A stretch of 64,000 nt of DNA from Dyella jiangningensis (GCA_000632805.1 CP007444.1:1612001-1676000), one strand, 5' to 3'. Shown: positions 18,040 through 27,774, numbered from the stretch's first letter. Program-made: numbers and translations. Notes: generated by a model not told the origin, from the sequence alone.

Positions 18040-18723
18040 TCAGGGGAAACCGCGCAAGCGGGCGACCATGCCAACGCCGGTGGTGATGGTGCGCGAGAGT
18101 ACCCGCAGGTCCAGCGGCATTTCGGGCCGGTATACGTCGAGCAGCAAGGCGATGCGCGTGCTTTCGCTGCGGTTCCACACTTCATGCGGAAAGGTGTCGT
18201 CCCACAGCAGCGACTGTCCTTCGCCCAGCCGGTGCTCGTGGCCGGCAAGCCAGAGCACGGCGCCTGGTTTGCCTTCGTCGTCGGGCGGCACGTCGAGATT
18301 GAGCTGGTAGCGCAGGATCCCGCGAAACGGGCCACGGTGCCGCGGAATGTGCTTGTGCGGCGCCAGGAATGACAGCGTTGCGGAAATGGCCTCGGGAGTT
18401 TCCGCCAGCAGTTCGCCGAGCAAAGGGCAACGGAGGAGATGGGCGCGCAGTTCCTGCCCGTAGACCTTGAGCAGGAACATGCGCCAGTCGCGGCCATCCG
18501 TGGCGGAGATCTCGGCCTGTGCCGGCATGATCTCGTGAAAGCGCGGAATCGAGGTCGCGGATTTCAATATCGCCTGCGCCTCCTCGCGTAGCTGCATCCA
18601 TGCAGCTTCAAAGCGGCGGCCGGCGGGAAAGCAGTTGTCGATATCCAGCACGGGCGGGGTGTCCAGTCGCGCGTCATAGATGCGCCGGATCGCACGCGAC
18701 GAGAGCTCATAGAGCGAGTCCAT
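18040..18723 (-). CDS. Aspartyl/asparaginyl beta-hydroxylase family protein
   Basis: Predicted Fe(II)/2-oxoglutarate dioxygenase of 227 residues. The C-terminal double-stranded beta-helix core shows 'LAPHKHIPRHRGPFRGILRY' (first metal His and the Arg-rich region) and 'LLWDDTFPHEVWN' (second metal His), then 'RIALLLDVYRP', which match the AspH/LpxO family. ATG 18723 is preceded by GGAGG at the right spacing. No membrane anchor is visible, unlike LpxO. Substrate may be a protein, peptide or lipid A; the sequence does not decide. Confidence 0.87.
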   Translation of the reverse strand: MDSLYELSSRAIRRIYDARLDTPPVLDIDNCFPAGRRFEAAWMQLREEAQAILKSATSIPRFHEIMPAQAEISATDGRDWRMFLLKVYGQELRAHLLRCPLLGELLAETPEAISATLSFLAPHKHIPRHRGPFRGILRYQLNLDVPPDDEGKPGAVLWLAGHEHRLGEGQSLLWDDTFPHEVWNRSESTRIALLLDVYRPEMPLDLRVLSRTITTGVGMVARLRGFP

Positions 18724-18975
18724 CTTCCAGTTTCCTCCAGGCTGCACGGGCGGAGTGCTCCTGCGCCCCGCACCGCCATTGGCACGGGGAGAGCCGCACG
18801 GTAGTGGGCCGCGTCTCCTTGGCGCGTGAACGCCGGGGCGGCCGGGACGGCGCGCGCCAGGCCTTCCTGCCCAGATGAAAAACAAGCCCTGAGTTGCTGA
18901 TTCTTCTTCGAAAATTCTTGTTATTTTCTGTGACGTAACGTAAAATAACGGCCGAAATTGACGGAGGATGCGCCC
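18724..18975. promoter_or_regulatory. Divergent region with AT-rich promoter before the small basic protein
   Basis: This 252-base region contains no gene. Bases about 18893-18958 are markedly AT-rich against the GC-rich surroundings, with 'TTCTTGTTATTTTC' and 'GACGTAACGTAAAATAACG' including a tandem ACGTAACGTA. This is the likely promoter of the gene at 18976, with GGAGG at 18962-18966. Confidence 0.4.
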
Positions 18976-19233
18976 ATGGTTGACCCCCTTGATCCCGGCA
19001 CGCTTGCGTTGCCGCTGACGTTCAGACGCGCCCGCGGCCGACCACGAAAACCCAATGCACTGACACCGGCCGAGCGCGCACGGCGCTACCGCGCCAGGCA
19101 GAAAACCCTGGCGATGCATGTCGTGCCGATGGCGGTGCATCACTCGGTGGTGCGGGCCCGCGATGAGGCGCGGGGCGAGCTGGAGCGCCTGCGCGGCGAG
19201 CTGGAGCAACTACTCGCGCAGTTGCGGCGTTAG
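18976..19233 (+). CDS. Small basic protein with GRPRK/AT-hook-like motif
   Basis: Protein of 85 residues. An N-terminal 'RARGRPRKPNALTPAERARRYRARQ' region is strongly basic and contains an AT-hook-like GRPRK, and the C-terminus is a charged heptad-like helix ('RDEARGELERLRGELEQLLAQ') that could form a coiled coil. ATG 18976 is supported by GGAGG upstream. It has its own AT-rich promoter region and a strong terminator, so it is monocistronic. Similar basic motifs occur in small proteins of plasmids and phages, but I recognise no named family. DNA binding is an inference. Confidence 0.65.
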   Translation: MVDPLDPGTLALPLTFRRARGRPRKPNALTPAERARRYRARQKTLAMHVVPMAVHHSVVRARDEARGELERLRGELEQLLAQLRR

Positions 19234-19253
19234 CGCTGCAACCGCGGCTCAAA

Positions 19254-19300
19254 CGCATCGCGCATCGTGAGATGCGCGATGCGGTCTGTCTTGTTCTTTT
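19254..19300 (+). terminator. Terminator after the small basic protein gene
   Basis: A perfect 13-bp stem CGCATCGCGCATC / GATGCGCGATGCG (19254-19266 and 19271-19283) with a GTGA loop is followed by the T-rich stretch GTCTGTCTTGTTCTTTT. This is a strong intrinsic-terminator candidate 20 bases after the stop. Confidence 0.8.
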
Positions 19301-19413
19301 GGCCGGCAGCCGGCCATGGCATTGCGGCTCGCCTTGACGATTCGACCCGTCGTGCGCGGTTCGCGGCCTGGCTAACGGTTACGATGCCCGCGTAGCGTCC
19401 TGGAACCCCTTCC

Positions 19414-20652
19414 GTGAGCGATCGTCCCGAGACCGATCCCGCCGCCGGTCGCCGACAAGTCGGCATGATGGGCGCGTTGCGACAGTTGCCGCCGGGCATA
19501 TGGGTGCTCGGCTTCGTCAGCATGCTGATGGACATTTCGTCCGAACTGATCCACAGCCTGCTACCGCTCTTCATGGTCACCACGCTTGGTGCAAGCGCGC
19601 TGGCCGTTGGTTTCATCGAAGGCCTGGCGGAAGGGACGGCGCTGATCGTCCGTGTGTTTTCGGGCACGCTCAGCGATTACCTGGGCAAGCGCAAGGTGGT
19701 CAGTGTCTCCGGCTATGCGCTGGGTGCCATGAGCAAGCCGTTATTCGCGCTCGCTTCGAGCGTCGGGCTGGTGATGTTCGCGCGCCTGATCGACCGCATC
19801 GGCAAAGGCATCCGCGCCGCGCCGCGCGACGCCCTGGTGGCCGACATCGCACCGGCCCATCTGCGCGGTGCTTCCTTCGGATTGCGTCAGTCGCTGGATA
19901 CCGTTGGCGCCTTTCTTGGGCCGCTGCTGGCCGTGATTTTCATGCTGTGGTGGAAGAACGACTTTCGCGCCGTGTTCTGGGTGGCGGTCATTCCTGGCGT
20001 GCTGTCCGTGCTGTTGTTCGCGTTCGGCGTACGCGAGCCCGTCGTGGTCGGCGGGGGAAAACGCACGAATCCGGTGAGTTTCGCCAGCCTGGGACGACTG
20101 GGCGCGGCGTATTGGTGGGTGGTGGGTGTGGGCGCCGTGTTCACGCTGGCCCGTTTCAGCGAGGCGTTCCTGGTGCTGCGCGCTCAACAGGGTGGCATTC
20201 CCGTTGCGTGGGTGCCACTCGTGATGGTGGCGATGAACGTGGTGTACGCACTCACGGCGTATCCGTTTGGCCGCTGGTCCGACCAGATGAATCGAAACCA
20301 TTTGCTGGCCCTCGGACTGGTGGTGCTGATGGCCTCCGATCTGGTGCTCGCCGCCGGCACGCATTGGTCGACGATCCTTGCGGGCGTGGCGCTTTGGGGC
20401 GTGCACATGGGCATGACACAGGGGCTGCTGGCGGCTCTGGTGGCCCATACCGCGCCCCCTGACCTGCGTGGCACGGCGTATGGCTTTTTCAATCTCGTGA
20501 GCGGCGTGGCGATGTTGTGCGCGAGCGTCGTGGCCGGCTGGCTGTGGGAAGCGCACGGCGCGCCCACGACGTTTTACGCGGGTGCCGTCTTCAGTGGCAT
20601 GGCGCTGCTGGCGCTGTGGCCGATGGCGCGTCGGCCCGGCCACAGTCCTTGA
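19414..20652 (+). CDS. Major facilitator superfamily transporter
   Basis: Inner-membrane transporter of 412 residues with about twelve hydrophobic segments. Visible motifs include 'FVSMLMDISSELIHSLLPLF' in helix 1, the MFS loop 'SGTLSDYLGKRK', and 'RIGKGIRAAPRDALVAD', which is characteristic of a subgroup of uncharacterised MFS permeases. The start is GTG 19414; an ATG at 19465 is an alternative that would shorten the cytoplasmic tail. It is convergent with the thioredoxin-fold gene. Substrate is unknown. Confidence 0.9.
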   Translation: MSDRPETDPAAGRRQVGMMGALRQLPPGIWVLGFVSMLMDISSELIHSLLPLFMVTTLGASALAVGFIEGLAEGTALIVRVFSGTLSDYLGKRKVVSVSGYALGAMSKPLFALASSVGLVMFARLIDRIGKGIRAAPRDALVADIAPAHLRGASFGLRQSLDTVGAFLGPLLAVIFMLWWKNDFRAVFWVAVIPGVLSVLLFAFGVREPVVVGGGKRTNPVSFASLGRLGAAYWWVVGVGAVFTLARFSEAFLVLRAQQGGIPVAWVPLVMVAMNVVYALTAYPFGRWSDQMNRNHLLALGLVVLMASDLVLAAGTHWSTILAGVALWGVHMGMTQGLLAALVAHTAPPDLRGTAYGFFNLVSGVAMLCASVVAGWLWEAHGAPTTFYAGAVFSGMALLALWPMARRPGHSP

Positions 20653-20671
20653 AGCAAGGTCCTCGGTTTCT

Positions 20672-21991
20672 TCAGGCCTGCAGTTCGGCCTTCAGTGCCG
20701 CGGCCTGTTTGGGAAACCAGGGGCCGTTGGTTTCCAGTACGTCCGCGGCGACTTTCCTTGCTTCGTCGTCGCGGTGCAGCGCCTTCAACGCCTTTATCCG
20801 CTGCTGCGCCACCGCGAGACGGTTGGCGCCGTAGGCCTTGTCCGCCGCCTGCGCGAGATACGGCAGCGCATCCGACGGCTTGCCCGCATCCACCAGGCTG
20901 CGGCCGTAGCGATAGGCGTAGACGTAATCCTCGGGATAGGCCGCGATCAGCTTGCGCTGGTAGTCGTCGAGTTCTGCCGTGCGTTTGGCTCGCAGCAGGT
21001 AGACGCGCAGGTTGTCCGCCAGGTTGCGGTCGCTGGCGAGGTTGCCGCCCAACCGCTGCCGCGTGAGCGTGATGGCGCGATCGAGCACGGCGCTCGCAGC
21101 GACCTGATCGCCCAGCGCTTCATCCAGATCGGCGCTCGCCAGCACGGCGCTGCGCTGGTCGGCGCAGGTTGGCTGGCTCACCAGCACCTGCGTGTCGACG
21201 TAGCGATCCAGCGGTTTGCGTTGCGCCTGAAGTGTTGCCTTGCGTGGTGCCGGCGGAAGTTTGCTGGTCGCCTCCAGCAGGTTGTCCAGCACATAAGGGC
21301 GCTGGCAGCCGATGTCCTGCGCCAGCACCTTCTGCGCACTGGCGGCGATGGCGGGCTTGTCTCCGGAGGCCTTGGCGCGCGCGAGCGTCAATTGGTCCAG
21401 TGCGAGCGCCACGCGTGCATCCTTGTGTGCCGTCTGCTGCAGCGATGCGGGAAGGGTGCCGAACCAGGCAAAGCCCTCATCGCCTTCGCCGCGCGCCTGG
21501 TAGGCATCGAGCACGGCGGCCACCGCATCGACCGAGCCCGTGCCGGCCTTGTTCTTCAGTCCATCCAGCGTGTTGCCGGTGGCGAGGATCTTGTCCAGTT
21601 GTGGATAGAACTTCTCGCGCGGTTGCTCGGCGGTGATGCGTCCGAGCTCGTTGCCGTGTTCGTCCAGCACCACGTAGGTGGGTAGGAACGAGGTCTTGAG
21701 CTTCTTCATCCACGTCTGCGCTTCCGGCGAGTCCGCATCCGACTCGACCACGATGACCTTGCGTTGCGCCGCCTGCCAATCAGGACCGTTCAATACATGG
21801 CTCGCCATGTAGTAGCACGAGTAACACCACACCGCCTGGAAATCGACCAGCACGGGGCGATGCTGCGTGGCCGCGACTTTGAGCGCATCGGCAATCGTCG
21901 TGGGGGCCTTGTCGGCGGCGCCTGCCTGCAGCGAGGCCAGCATGAGGGCCGCCGCCAGCGGAGCGATGGTGCGACGGAGAAGGTTCGACAT
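20672..21991 (-). CDS. Secreted thioredoxin-fold protein with helical repeat tail
   Basis: Periplasmic protein of 439 residues. Signal peptide (MSNLLRR, hydrophobic, ending AGAAD) is followed by a thioredoxin domain with the redox pair C56-x-x-C59 in 'AVWCYSCYYM' and 'FLPTYVVLDEHGNEL'. The rest is alanine-rich helical sequence resembling TPR-like repeats ('AYPEDYVYAYRYGRSLVDAGKPSDALPYL'). ATG 21991 starts the signal peptide; an upstream in-frame extension lacks one. It lies 108 bases downstream of the Oar-like TonB receptor, behind a terminator-like hairpin. A disulfide role is inferred; partners are unknown. Confidence 0.82.
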   Translation of the reverse strand: MSNLLRRTIAPLAAALMLASLQAGAADKAPTTIADALKVAATQHRPVLVDFQAVWCYSCYYMASHVLNGPDWQAAQRKVIVVESDADSPEAQTWMKKLKTSFLPTYVVLDEHGNELGRITAEQPREKFYPQLDKILATGNTLDGLKNKAGTGSVDAVAAVLDAYQARGEGDEGFAWFGTLPASLQQTAHKDARVALALDQLTLARAKASGDKPAIAASAQKVLAQDIGCQRPYVLDNLLEATSKLPPAPRKATLQAQRKPLDRYVDTQVLVSQPTCADQRSAVLASADLDEALGDQVAASAVLDRAITLTRQRLGGNLASDRNLADNLRVYLLRAKRTAELDDYQRKLIAAYPEDYVYAYRYGRSLVDAGKPSDALPYLAQAADKAYGANRLAVAQQRIKALKALHRDDEARKVAADVLETNGPWFPKQAAALKAELQA

Positions 21992-22029
21992 GATGGCGTG
22001 CCTCGGATGTGAGCCTTGGGAAGAAGGTG

Positions 22030-22060
22030 GGCGGGATGGCCCCAAGACCATCCCCGCCCG
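22030..22060 (-). terminator. Hairpin between TonB receptor and thioredoxin-fold gene
   Basis: On the minus strand GGGCGGGGATGG / CCATCCCGCCC forms an 11-bp stem with a one-base bulge, followed by ACCTTCTTCCC. It lies 40 bases after the receptor stop and could terminate or attenuate read-through into the next gene. Confidence 0.5.
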
Positions 22061-22099
22061 ATGTGCACGGTGAGGGACCCGTCACATCAAGACGCGTGC

Positions 22100-25000
22100 T
22101 CAGTAGTCGTACGTTGCCGCCAGTCGCACGTAACGCGGTTGCTGGCGAACGACTGCCGAGCCGTACAGCGGATCAGGCGTGCCCGGCGAGATCTGGTAGT
22201 ACGGGTAGGCGTTGAGGATGGCCTGCGAATTGAACACGTTGAACACGTTGAGCGAGAAACCAAGCTTGCCCTCGGCAAACGCCGGGCGGTACGTAGCACC
22301 GAGATCCAGCTGCTTGTTCCACGGCAGGCGATGCGTGCCCGGAGGCGATGGCTGTCCGCCGCACCAGTGGTAGTAGCTGCCGTAGCCGTTCGGATCGGTC
22401 TGCTCCGGACCGTAGTAACCCAGGCAGTTGCGCGGGTTGCCGGAGACGATCGAGAGATTGCCCGACACCTGCCATTCCGGCGTGATCTGGTAGTAGCCGA
22501 ACAGCTTGATCTGGTGCGCGTGGTCGTTGCTCTGCGCGCCATTGGCGTAGGACATCAGCGACGGGAAATCCCAGTCGATGCTGGTGGACGCCGCCGTCTG
22601 CTGGATGTCCGAACGCAGCTGGCCTTCGGTGTTGCCATAGCTGCGCGAGAACACGTAGTCGACCTTGCCGTACCAGCGGCCGTCGAACGGGTGTTCCAGG
22701 TACGCCTCCAGCGCGTAGTACTTGCGCTTGAGCGCGGGGAAGCCCATCTCGGCATTGCTCAACGAGACGCTGCGATAGGCGCCGCCGTCATCGACCACGG
22801 TGAAGGTGTTGGCGCGACCCGGGTTGATCAGGTAGCAGCTGTTGGTGGCGCTTACCGTGTAGCCAAGCTGCGCGGCCTTGTTCTCGATGGCCGGCACGTC
22901 GCAGTAATCGTCGATGGCCGTGCGCAGGATGCGTTGCGTCAGCTTGGCGCCGTACGTCCAGTTTGTGCCCAGCGTCTTGTCGAAGCCCAGGATGAATTCA
23001 TCCTGGTACTCCGGCTTGATGTCCTGCGCCGTCACAGTCTTCGGATCGGGTAGCACGCCGTAGGTGTTGTTGGACGACACGGGGTTGGAGAAGGGCGTCA
23101 GGCCGATGGGCGTGCCGTCCGCCGCGATGCCGCTATAGGTGAAGTACTGCTGCGTGGCGACGTACGCGCCCGCAGCATTCAGTGCCGGGTTGAGCGGCAG
23201 GCCGAGGTAGTAGCGACCGGCGTTGCCGTACACCTTGAAGCTTGAATCGCCGTTCACGTCCCAGGTGAAGCCCAGGCGCGGCGCCCACTGCGCGCTGCGC
23301 TGGCGGATATAGGCTTCGCCGTTGGCGTTGTAGTCGGTGAACTGGTCGTTGCGCAGGCCCAGCGAGAGCAGCCAGCGATCGGTCACCTGCCACTTGTCCT
23401 CGATGTACTGCGCGCGCTGCGCCGAACGCACGCTGGCGATCGAGCTGTTCACGTACTGCACGGCGTAGTAACCCGAGGCGCCGTTGGGATAGTTCGCCGG
23501 TGCGCCCACGCCGAGGTTGGGAATCAACGCCACGTTCGGCGTGGTGGTGTACGCGTACTGCCAGTAGTAGCCGGGACCGGAGTTCTGGCTGCCCTGGTCG
23601 ATCGCACGCGCGTTCTGGTTGTCGATACCCGCCGACAAGGTGTGAGAACCGAGTTGGTAGGACAGGTCGATGCGTAGGTTGTTGCTGTTGTTGTGGCGAT
23701 TGGGATTGAACAACGACTGCGTGACCTGGCTGTTGCCGATCGGGTTGCCGCCGTTGAATGCCGGGTTCTGGTTCTGGATATCGGTGAGGTAGGTCAGACT
23801 GCCGTCGTAGTTGCCCGGCACGTCGTAGTTCACCGTCTTCATCTTGCCGTACAGCGCCGAGAAGGTCAGGCGATCGGTGAGGTAGCTGGTGAACTTGGCC
23901 GTGTAGAGATCGCCACCGGTCTTGGTGTTGTCGTTGGCGTTGACGTAGACGCCGCGCGACAGCGCGCTATAGTCGTAGTCGTAGATCGAGCCCGACGTGG
24001 AGCGCTTGCTCGATGCACCGGTAATCTCGAGGATGTTGCTGTCGGTGATGTTCCAGTCGAGCTTGGCGTACCACTTGGGCGTGGTATAGCGATAGTCGAC
24101 GTAGGGCTTGGCGCTGGACACGTTGTTGACCGTGCTGCCTTCCTGGCGCGAAGCCTCCGCGGCAACGAACAGGAACAGCTTGTCCTTGATCAGCGGGCCG
24201 CCGACGTAGGCATCCACCGTGGTCGTCCACTGGCGATTGCGGCTGTTGGGATCGTACAAACCGCCAGCGACGGGCGAGGCGGGCAAGCCGTTGGTGTAGT
24301 ACGTATCACGCGCATCGGACTGCGCAAATGCGGGCTCCCACAGCACCTGGCCACCGAAGTGCCATTCGTTGGTGCCGCGCTTGCCCACCATGTTGATCAC
24401 GCCGCCGTCGGAGCGTCCGTACTGGGCGCTGTAGCCGCCGGTATAGATTTCCTGCTGCTCGATCGCGCCGTAGGGCAGGGTGAGGCCGCCCAGGCCGCGC
24501 TGGCTTTCCGTCGTGTTGAAACCGTTGATGTAGTACGCGTTCTCGCTGGCGGCCGAACCGCCGAAGCTGACCAGCGATTGCCCGGTCGGGCCGGTGTAGC
24601 CGCCGCTGTTGCCGGTGACGCCGGGTGCGAGCAGCGCGATGGCCTCGGCCGAACGACCCAGCGGCAGGCGCGCGAGTTCCTGCGCGGTGATGACGGTGCG
24701 CGAGTCCACGCTGGTCACGTCGATCTGCGGCGCGGTGCTCGCCGAAACGCTCACCGCACCCAGCTCCTTCGCCGCTGCAGCCTCGAAGGACACTTCGGTG
24801 CCCGCGCCGACGCGCAGGCTGATGTCGTTGCGCGTATCAACGACGTTGCCATCGCGCAGCAGCGATACCGTGTAGGTGCCAAGCGGCAGCTCGGAGGCGA
24901 CATAACGGCCGCGATCGTCGACGGCAACCGTGCGTGTGATGCCCGTTGCGCTCTTGATCTGGACGGTCTCGCCGCTGGCGGTGGGGACCTGGCCGAAAAT

Positions 25001-25159
25001 GCTGCCGGTGGTGGACTGTGCGAACGCCGGGGCGGTGCCCAGCGTCAACAGAGTGGCAAGCGCTACCGTAAGGGCGCGCGGGGACAACGTAATCTGCTTG
25101 TTCAAATCCTGGTTCTCTGGTCGCAACGGAGAAGTGGCTGACTGCTGGCGGCCATCCAT
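22100..25159 (-). CDS. Oar-like TonB-dependent receptor with carboxypeptidase-regulatory N-domain
   Basis: Large outer-membrane receptor of about 1019 residues. It has a signal peptide (ALTVALATLLTLGTAPAFAQ), an N-terminal CarboxypepD_reg-like domain ('GSIFGQV' to 'LPLGTYTVSLLRDG'), a plug ('RTVITAQELARLPLGRS', 'EIYTGGYSAQYGRSDGGVI', 'NMVGKRGTNEWH'), and a long barrel ending in a C-terminal aromatic (ATYDY). The architecture is that of Oar-type receptors, which often take up large ligands or peptides. The start is uncertain: ATG 25159 gives a long leader, while TTG 25105 gives a compact signal peptide beginning NKQITLSPRAL. The thioredoxin-fold gene lies downstream on the same strand. Confidence 0.9.
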   Translation of the reverse strand: MDGRQQSATSPLRPENQDLNKQITLSPRALTVALATLLTLGTAPAFAQSTTGSIFGQVPTASGETVQIKSATGITRTVAVDDRGRYVASELPLGTYTVSLLRDGNVVDTRNDISLRVGAGTEVSFEAAAAKELGAVSVSASTAPQIDVTSVDSRTVITAQELARLPLGRSAEAIALLAPGVTGNSGGYTGPTGQSLVSFGGSAASENAYYINGFNTTESQRGLGGLTLPYGAIEQQEIYTGGYSAQYGRSDGGVINMVGKRGTNEWHFGGQVLWEPAFAQSDARDTYYTNGLPASPVAGGLYDPNSRNRQWTTTVDAYVGGPLIKDKLFLFVAAEASRQEGSTVNNVSSAKPYVDYRYTTPKWYAKLDWNITDSNILEITGASSKRSTSGSIYDYDYSALSRGVYVNANDNTKTGGDLYTAKFTSYLTDRLTFSALYGKMKTVNYDVPGNYDGSLTYLTDIQNQNPAFNGGNPIGNSQVTQSLFNPNRHNNSNNLRIDLSYQLGSHTLSAGIDNQNARAIDQGSQNSGPGYYWQYAYTTTPNVALIPNLGVGAPANYPNGASGYYAVQYVNSSIASVRSAQRAQYIEDKWQVTDRWLLSLGLRNDQFTDYNANGEAYIRQRSAQWAPRLGFTWDVNGDSSFKVYGNAGRYYLGLPLNPALNAAGAYVATQQYFTYSGIAADGTPIGLTPFSNPVSSNNTYGVLPDPKTVTAQDIKPEYQDEFILGFDKTLGTNWTYGAKLTQRILRTAIDDYCDVPAIENKAAQLGYTVSATNSCYLINPGRANTFTVVDDGGAYRSVSLSNAEMGFPALKRKYYALEAYLEHPFDGRWYGKVDYVFSRSYGNTEGQLRSDIQQTAASTSIDWDFPSLMSYANGAQSNDHAHQIKLFGYYQITPEWQVSGNLSIVSGNPRNCLGYYGPEQTDPNGYGSYYHWCGGQPSPPGTHRLPWNKQLDLGATYRPAFAEGKLGFSLNVFNVFNSQAILNAYPYYQISPGTPDPLYGSAVVRQQPRYVRLAATYDY

Positions 25160-25404
25160 GCCCTTGCGGGAATCGATACCCGCTCCAGTGACAGCGCTTG
25201 GAGAAATCAAACCCCTATGCCGGCGTGGGGACACCGGCGCCGCGATGCATGCCGGACGAGAGTGCGCCGGCGTCGTGGGTTGCGCTTATGAAAACCCGGG
25301 ATTAGATCGATGGAAAGGGCTCAGCAGATGATCATTTCCCATCTGGCTAGAACCGATGGTTATAAGCCGCGCAGCGCCTGGGCTGGCGAGCTTTCCACGG
25401 GCAT

Positions 25405-25456
25405 AAAAAAGCCCGGCCCTGCGAGCCGTGAGGGGAGCGGCTGCGCAGGACCGGGC
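25405..25456 (-). terminator. Intrinsic terminator of ahpF
   Basis: On the minus strand a 13-bp stem with one mismatch, GCCCGGTCCTGCG / CGCAGGGCCGGGC (25411-25423 with 25444-25456), is followed directly by six T residues (25405-25410). It begins 15 bases after the ahpF stop. This is the clearest intrinsic terminator in the window. Confidence 0.92.
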
Positions 25457-25470
25457 GATGGAACAACGTA

Positions 25471-27060
25471 TCAGGCGACGACGGCTTCCTTCGCCGTTTC
25501 TTCCACTGGCAGGCGGATGAGGTAATCGAAGGCGCTCAGCGAGGCCTTGGAGCCTTCGCCCATCGCAATCACGATCTGCTTGTACGGCACTGTGGTCACG
25601 TCGCCTGCGGCGAACACACCAGGGACCGAGGTTTCGCCACGCGAGTCGACTTCGATCTCGCCGCGCGGCGACAACTGCACCGTGCCCTTCAGCCATTCGG
25701 TGTTGGGCAGCAGGCCGATCTGCACGAACACACCTTCCAGCGCCACCTGGCGGCTGTCGCCGCTGGTGCGGTCGGTGTAGGTGAGGCCGGTGACCTTCTG
25801 GCCGTCGCCCTGCACCTCGGTGGTCTGCGCGCTGACGATCACGTCCACGTTCGGCAGGCTGCGCAGCTTGCGCTGCAACACCTCGTCCGCACGCAGCTTG
25901 CCGTCGAATTCAAGCAGGGTGACGTGGCCCACGATGCCGGCCAGGTCGATCGCCGCCTCGACGCCCGAATTGCCGCCGCCGATCACCGCCACGCGCTTGC
26001 CCTTGAACAACGGACCATCGCAGTGCGGGCAATACGTCACGCCCTTGTTGCGGTACTCCTGCTCGCCCGGCACGTTCATGTTGCGCCAGCGCGCACCGGT
26101 GGAGAGGATCACCGTCTTCGACTTCAATGACGCGCCGTTGGCGAGCACGATCTCATGCAGGCCGCCTTCGGTCGACGCCGGAATCAATTTTTCCGCGCGC
26201 TGCAGGTTCATGACGTCCACGTCGTATTCGTGCACGTGCTGCTCCAGCGCGGCAGCCAGCTTGGGGCCTTCGGTATATGTGACCGAGATGAAGTTCTCGA
26301 TCGCCATGGTGTCCAGTACCTGTCCGCCGAAACGCTCAGCGGCCACGCCGGTGCGGATGCCCTTGCGCGCGGCGTAGATCGCCGCCGCTGCACCCGCCGG
26401 GCCACCGCCGATCACCAGCACGTCGAACGGTGCCTTGTTCTTCAGCTTCTCGGCAGCGCGCTCGCTGGCGTTGGCGTCCAGGCGACCGGCGATTTGCTCG
26501 ATTGACATGCGGCCGGTGTCGAACAGCTCACCGTTGAGGAATACGGTCGGCACCGACATCACCTGGCGCTCGTCCACTTCGCTCTGGAACAGCGCGCCGT
26601 CGATCGCCACGTGCTTGATGTTGGGGTTGAGCACGCTCATCAGGTTCAGCGCCTGCACGGTGTCCGGGCAGCTGTGGCACGAGAGCGACATGAAAGTCTC
26701 GAAACGGAACTCGCCTTCGAGGTTGCGCACCTGCTCGATCACTTCCTGCGTGGCCTTGGACGGATGGCCGCCGACCTGGAGCAGGGCGAGCACGAGCGAG
26801 GTGAATTCGTGGCCCATCGGGATGCCGGCGAAACGCACGCTCACGTCCGTGCCCACGCGATTGATCGCGAAGGACGGCTTGCGCGCATCGTTGCCGTCGT
26901 AACGGGCCGATACCTGGCTGGACAGCGAGGCGATGTCTTCGAGCAGGCCTTTCAATTCCTGCGACTTCTCGCCGTTGTCGAGGGAGGCCACGAGCTCGAT
27001 CGGGTGGACGACCTTTTCGAGGTAGGCCTGCAACTGGGTCTTCAGATCGGCATCCAACAT
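25471..27060 (-). CDS. ahpF: Alkyl hydroperoxide reductase subunit F
   Basis: NADH-dependent flavoprotein that reduces AhpC; 529 residues, the usual length. The N-terminal double thioredoxin-fold domain carries CHSC (C128, C131). An FAD-binding [10 protein letters not shown] follows (about 218-227), then the thioredoxin-reductase-type redox centre CPHC (C344, C347), an NAD-binding '[17 protein letters not shown]' and the terminal FAD motif '[16 protein letters not shown]'. It lies 150 bases downstream of ahpC on the same strand, separated by tandem hairpins, and ends at a strong terminator. Electron flow NADH to AhpF to AhpC to peroxide follows from the family. Confidence 0.97.
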   Translation of the reverse strand: MLDADLKTQLQAYLEKVVHPIELVASLDNGEKSQELKGLLEDIASLSSQVSARYDGNDARKPSFAINRVGTDVSVRFAGIPMGHEFTSLVLALLQVGGHPSKATQEVIEQVRNLEGEFRFETFMSLSCHSCPDTVQALNLMSVLNPNIKHVAIDGALFQSEVDERQVMSVPTVFLNGELFDTGRMSIEQIAGRLDANASERAAEKLKNKAPFDVLVIGGGPAGAAAAIYAARKGIRTGVAAERFGGQVLDTMAIENFISVTYTEGPKLAAALEQHVHEYDVDVMNLQRAEKLIPASTEGGLHEIVLANGASLKSKTVILSTGARWRNMNVPGEQEYRNKGVTYCPHCDGPLFKGKRVAVIGGGNSGVEAAIDLAGIVGHVTLLEFDGKLRADEVLQRKLRSLPNVDVIVSAQTTEVQGDGQKVTGLTYTDRTSGDSRQVALEGVFVQIGLLPNTEWLKGTVQLSPRGEIEVDSRGETSVPGVFAAGDVTTVPYKQIVIAMGEGSKASLSAFDYLIRLPVEETAKEAVVA

Positions 27061-27147
27061 GGGAACTCCATCGGTTTCTTCGGGGTGAGCGCTGCTGGCG
27101 CCCGGTCTGGCCGGACGATGCGCGCGTCTTGAACTTCGGAAAGCGGA

Positions 27148-27192
27148 CCCGGCAGGACGCCGGGCCCGAGGCGGCCCGATGCAGCGGGCCGC
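27148..27192 (-). promoter_or_regulatory. Tandem hairpins between ahpC and ahpF
   Basis: Starting 19 bases after the ahpC stop, the minus strand holds GCGGCCCG-N6-CGGGCCGC (27171-27192, perfect 8 bp) and then CCCGGC-N5-GCCGGG (27148-27164, perfect 6 bp). No T-run follows. The likely effect is partial termination or 3'-end protection, allowing more AhpC than AhpF from one promoter; this is inference. Confidence 0.55.
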
Positions 27193-27210
27193 GGGCAGAA
27201 CAGCGGTGTC

Positions 27211-27774
27211 TTAGATCTTGCCGACGAGGTCGAGCGACGGCTTGAGCGTCTTCTCGCCTTCCTTCCACTTGGCCGGGCACACTTCACCCGGGTGGGAGGC
27301 GACGTACTGCGCGGCCTTCACCTTGCGCAGCAGCTCGGACGCGTCGCGGCCGATACCGTTGTCGTGGATCTCGCACAGCTTGATCTGGCCTTCCGGATTG
27401 ATCAGGAACGTGCCGCGCAGCGCCAGGCCTTCTTCTTCGATCATCACGTCGAAGTTGCGGGTGATCGCGCCGGTCGGATCGCCGATCATGGTGTACTTCA
27501 CCTTCTTGATCGCGTCCGAGGTGTCGTGCCACGCCTTGTGCGCGAAGTGCGTGTCGGTCGACACCGAGTAGACCTCAACGCCCAGCTTCTGGAACTGGTC
27601 GTAGTAGTCGGCCAGGTCTTCCAGCTCCGTCGGGCAGACGAAGGTGAAGTCGGCGGGGTAGAACACCACCACGGACCACTTGCCCTTCAGGCTGGCATCG
27701 GTCACTTCGACAAACTGGCCATTCTTGTAAGCCTGGGCCTTGAACGGTTTGATTTCGGTGTTGATCAACGACAT
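27211..27774 (-). CDS. ahpC: Alkyl hydroperoxide reductase subunit C (typical 2-Cys peroxiredoxin)
   Basis: Peroxidase of 187 residues that reduces hydrogen peroxide and organic hydroperoxides. The peroxidatic cysteine is C47 in 'DFTFVCPTE' and the resolving cysteine C166 in '[10 protein letters not shown]'. The 'GGLG'-type sensitivity loop region and the '[15 protein letters not shown]' block match AhpC of enterobacteria. It is the first gene of the ahpC-ahpF unit, with an OxyR-like box upstream. Confidence 0.97.
   Translation of the reverse strand: MSLINTEIKPFKAQAYKNGQFVEVTDASLKGKWSVVVFYPADFTFVCPTELEDLADYYDQFQKLGVEVYSVSTDTHFAHKAWHDTSDAIKKVKYTMIGDPTGAITRNFDVMIEEEGLALRGTFLINPEGQIKLCEIHDNGIGRDASELLRKVKAAQYVASHPGEVCPAKWKEGEKTLKPSLDLVGKI

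Noticed and set aside
23693-25141. 482-codon open frame opposite the Oar-like receptor
   Set aside because: Valine/arginine-rich shadow frame; the receptor on the other strand explains the region.
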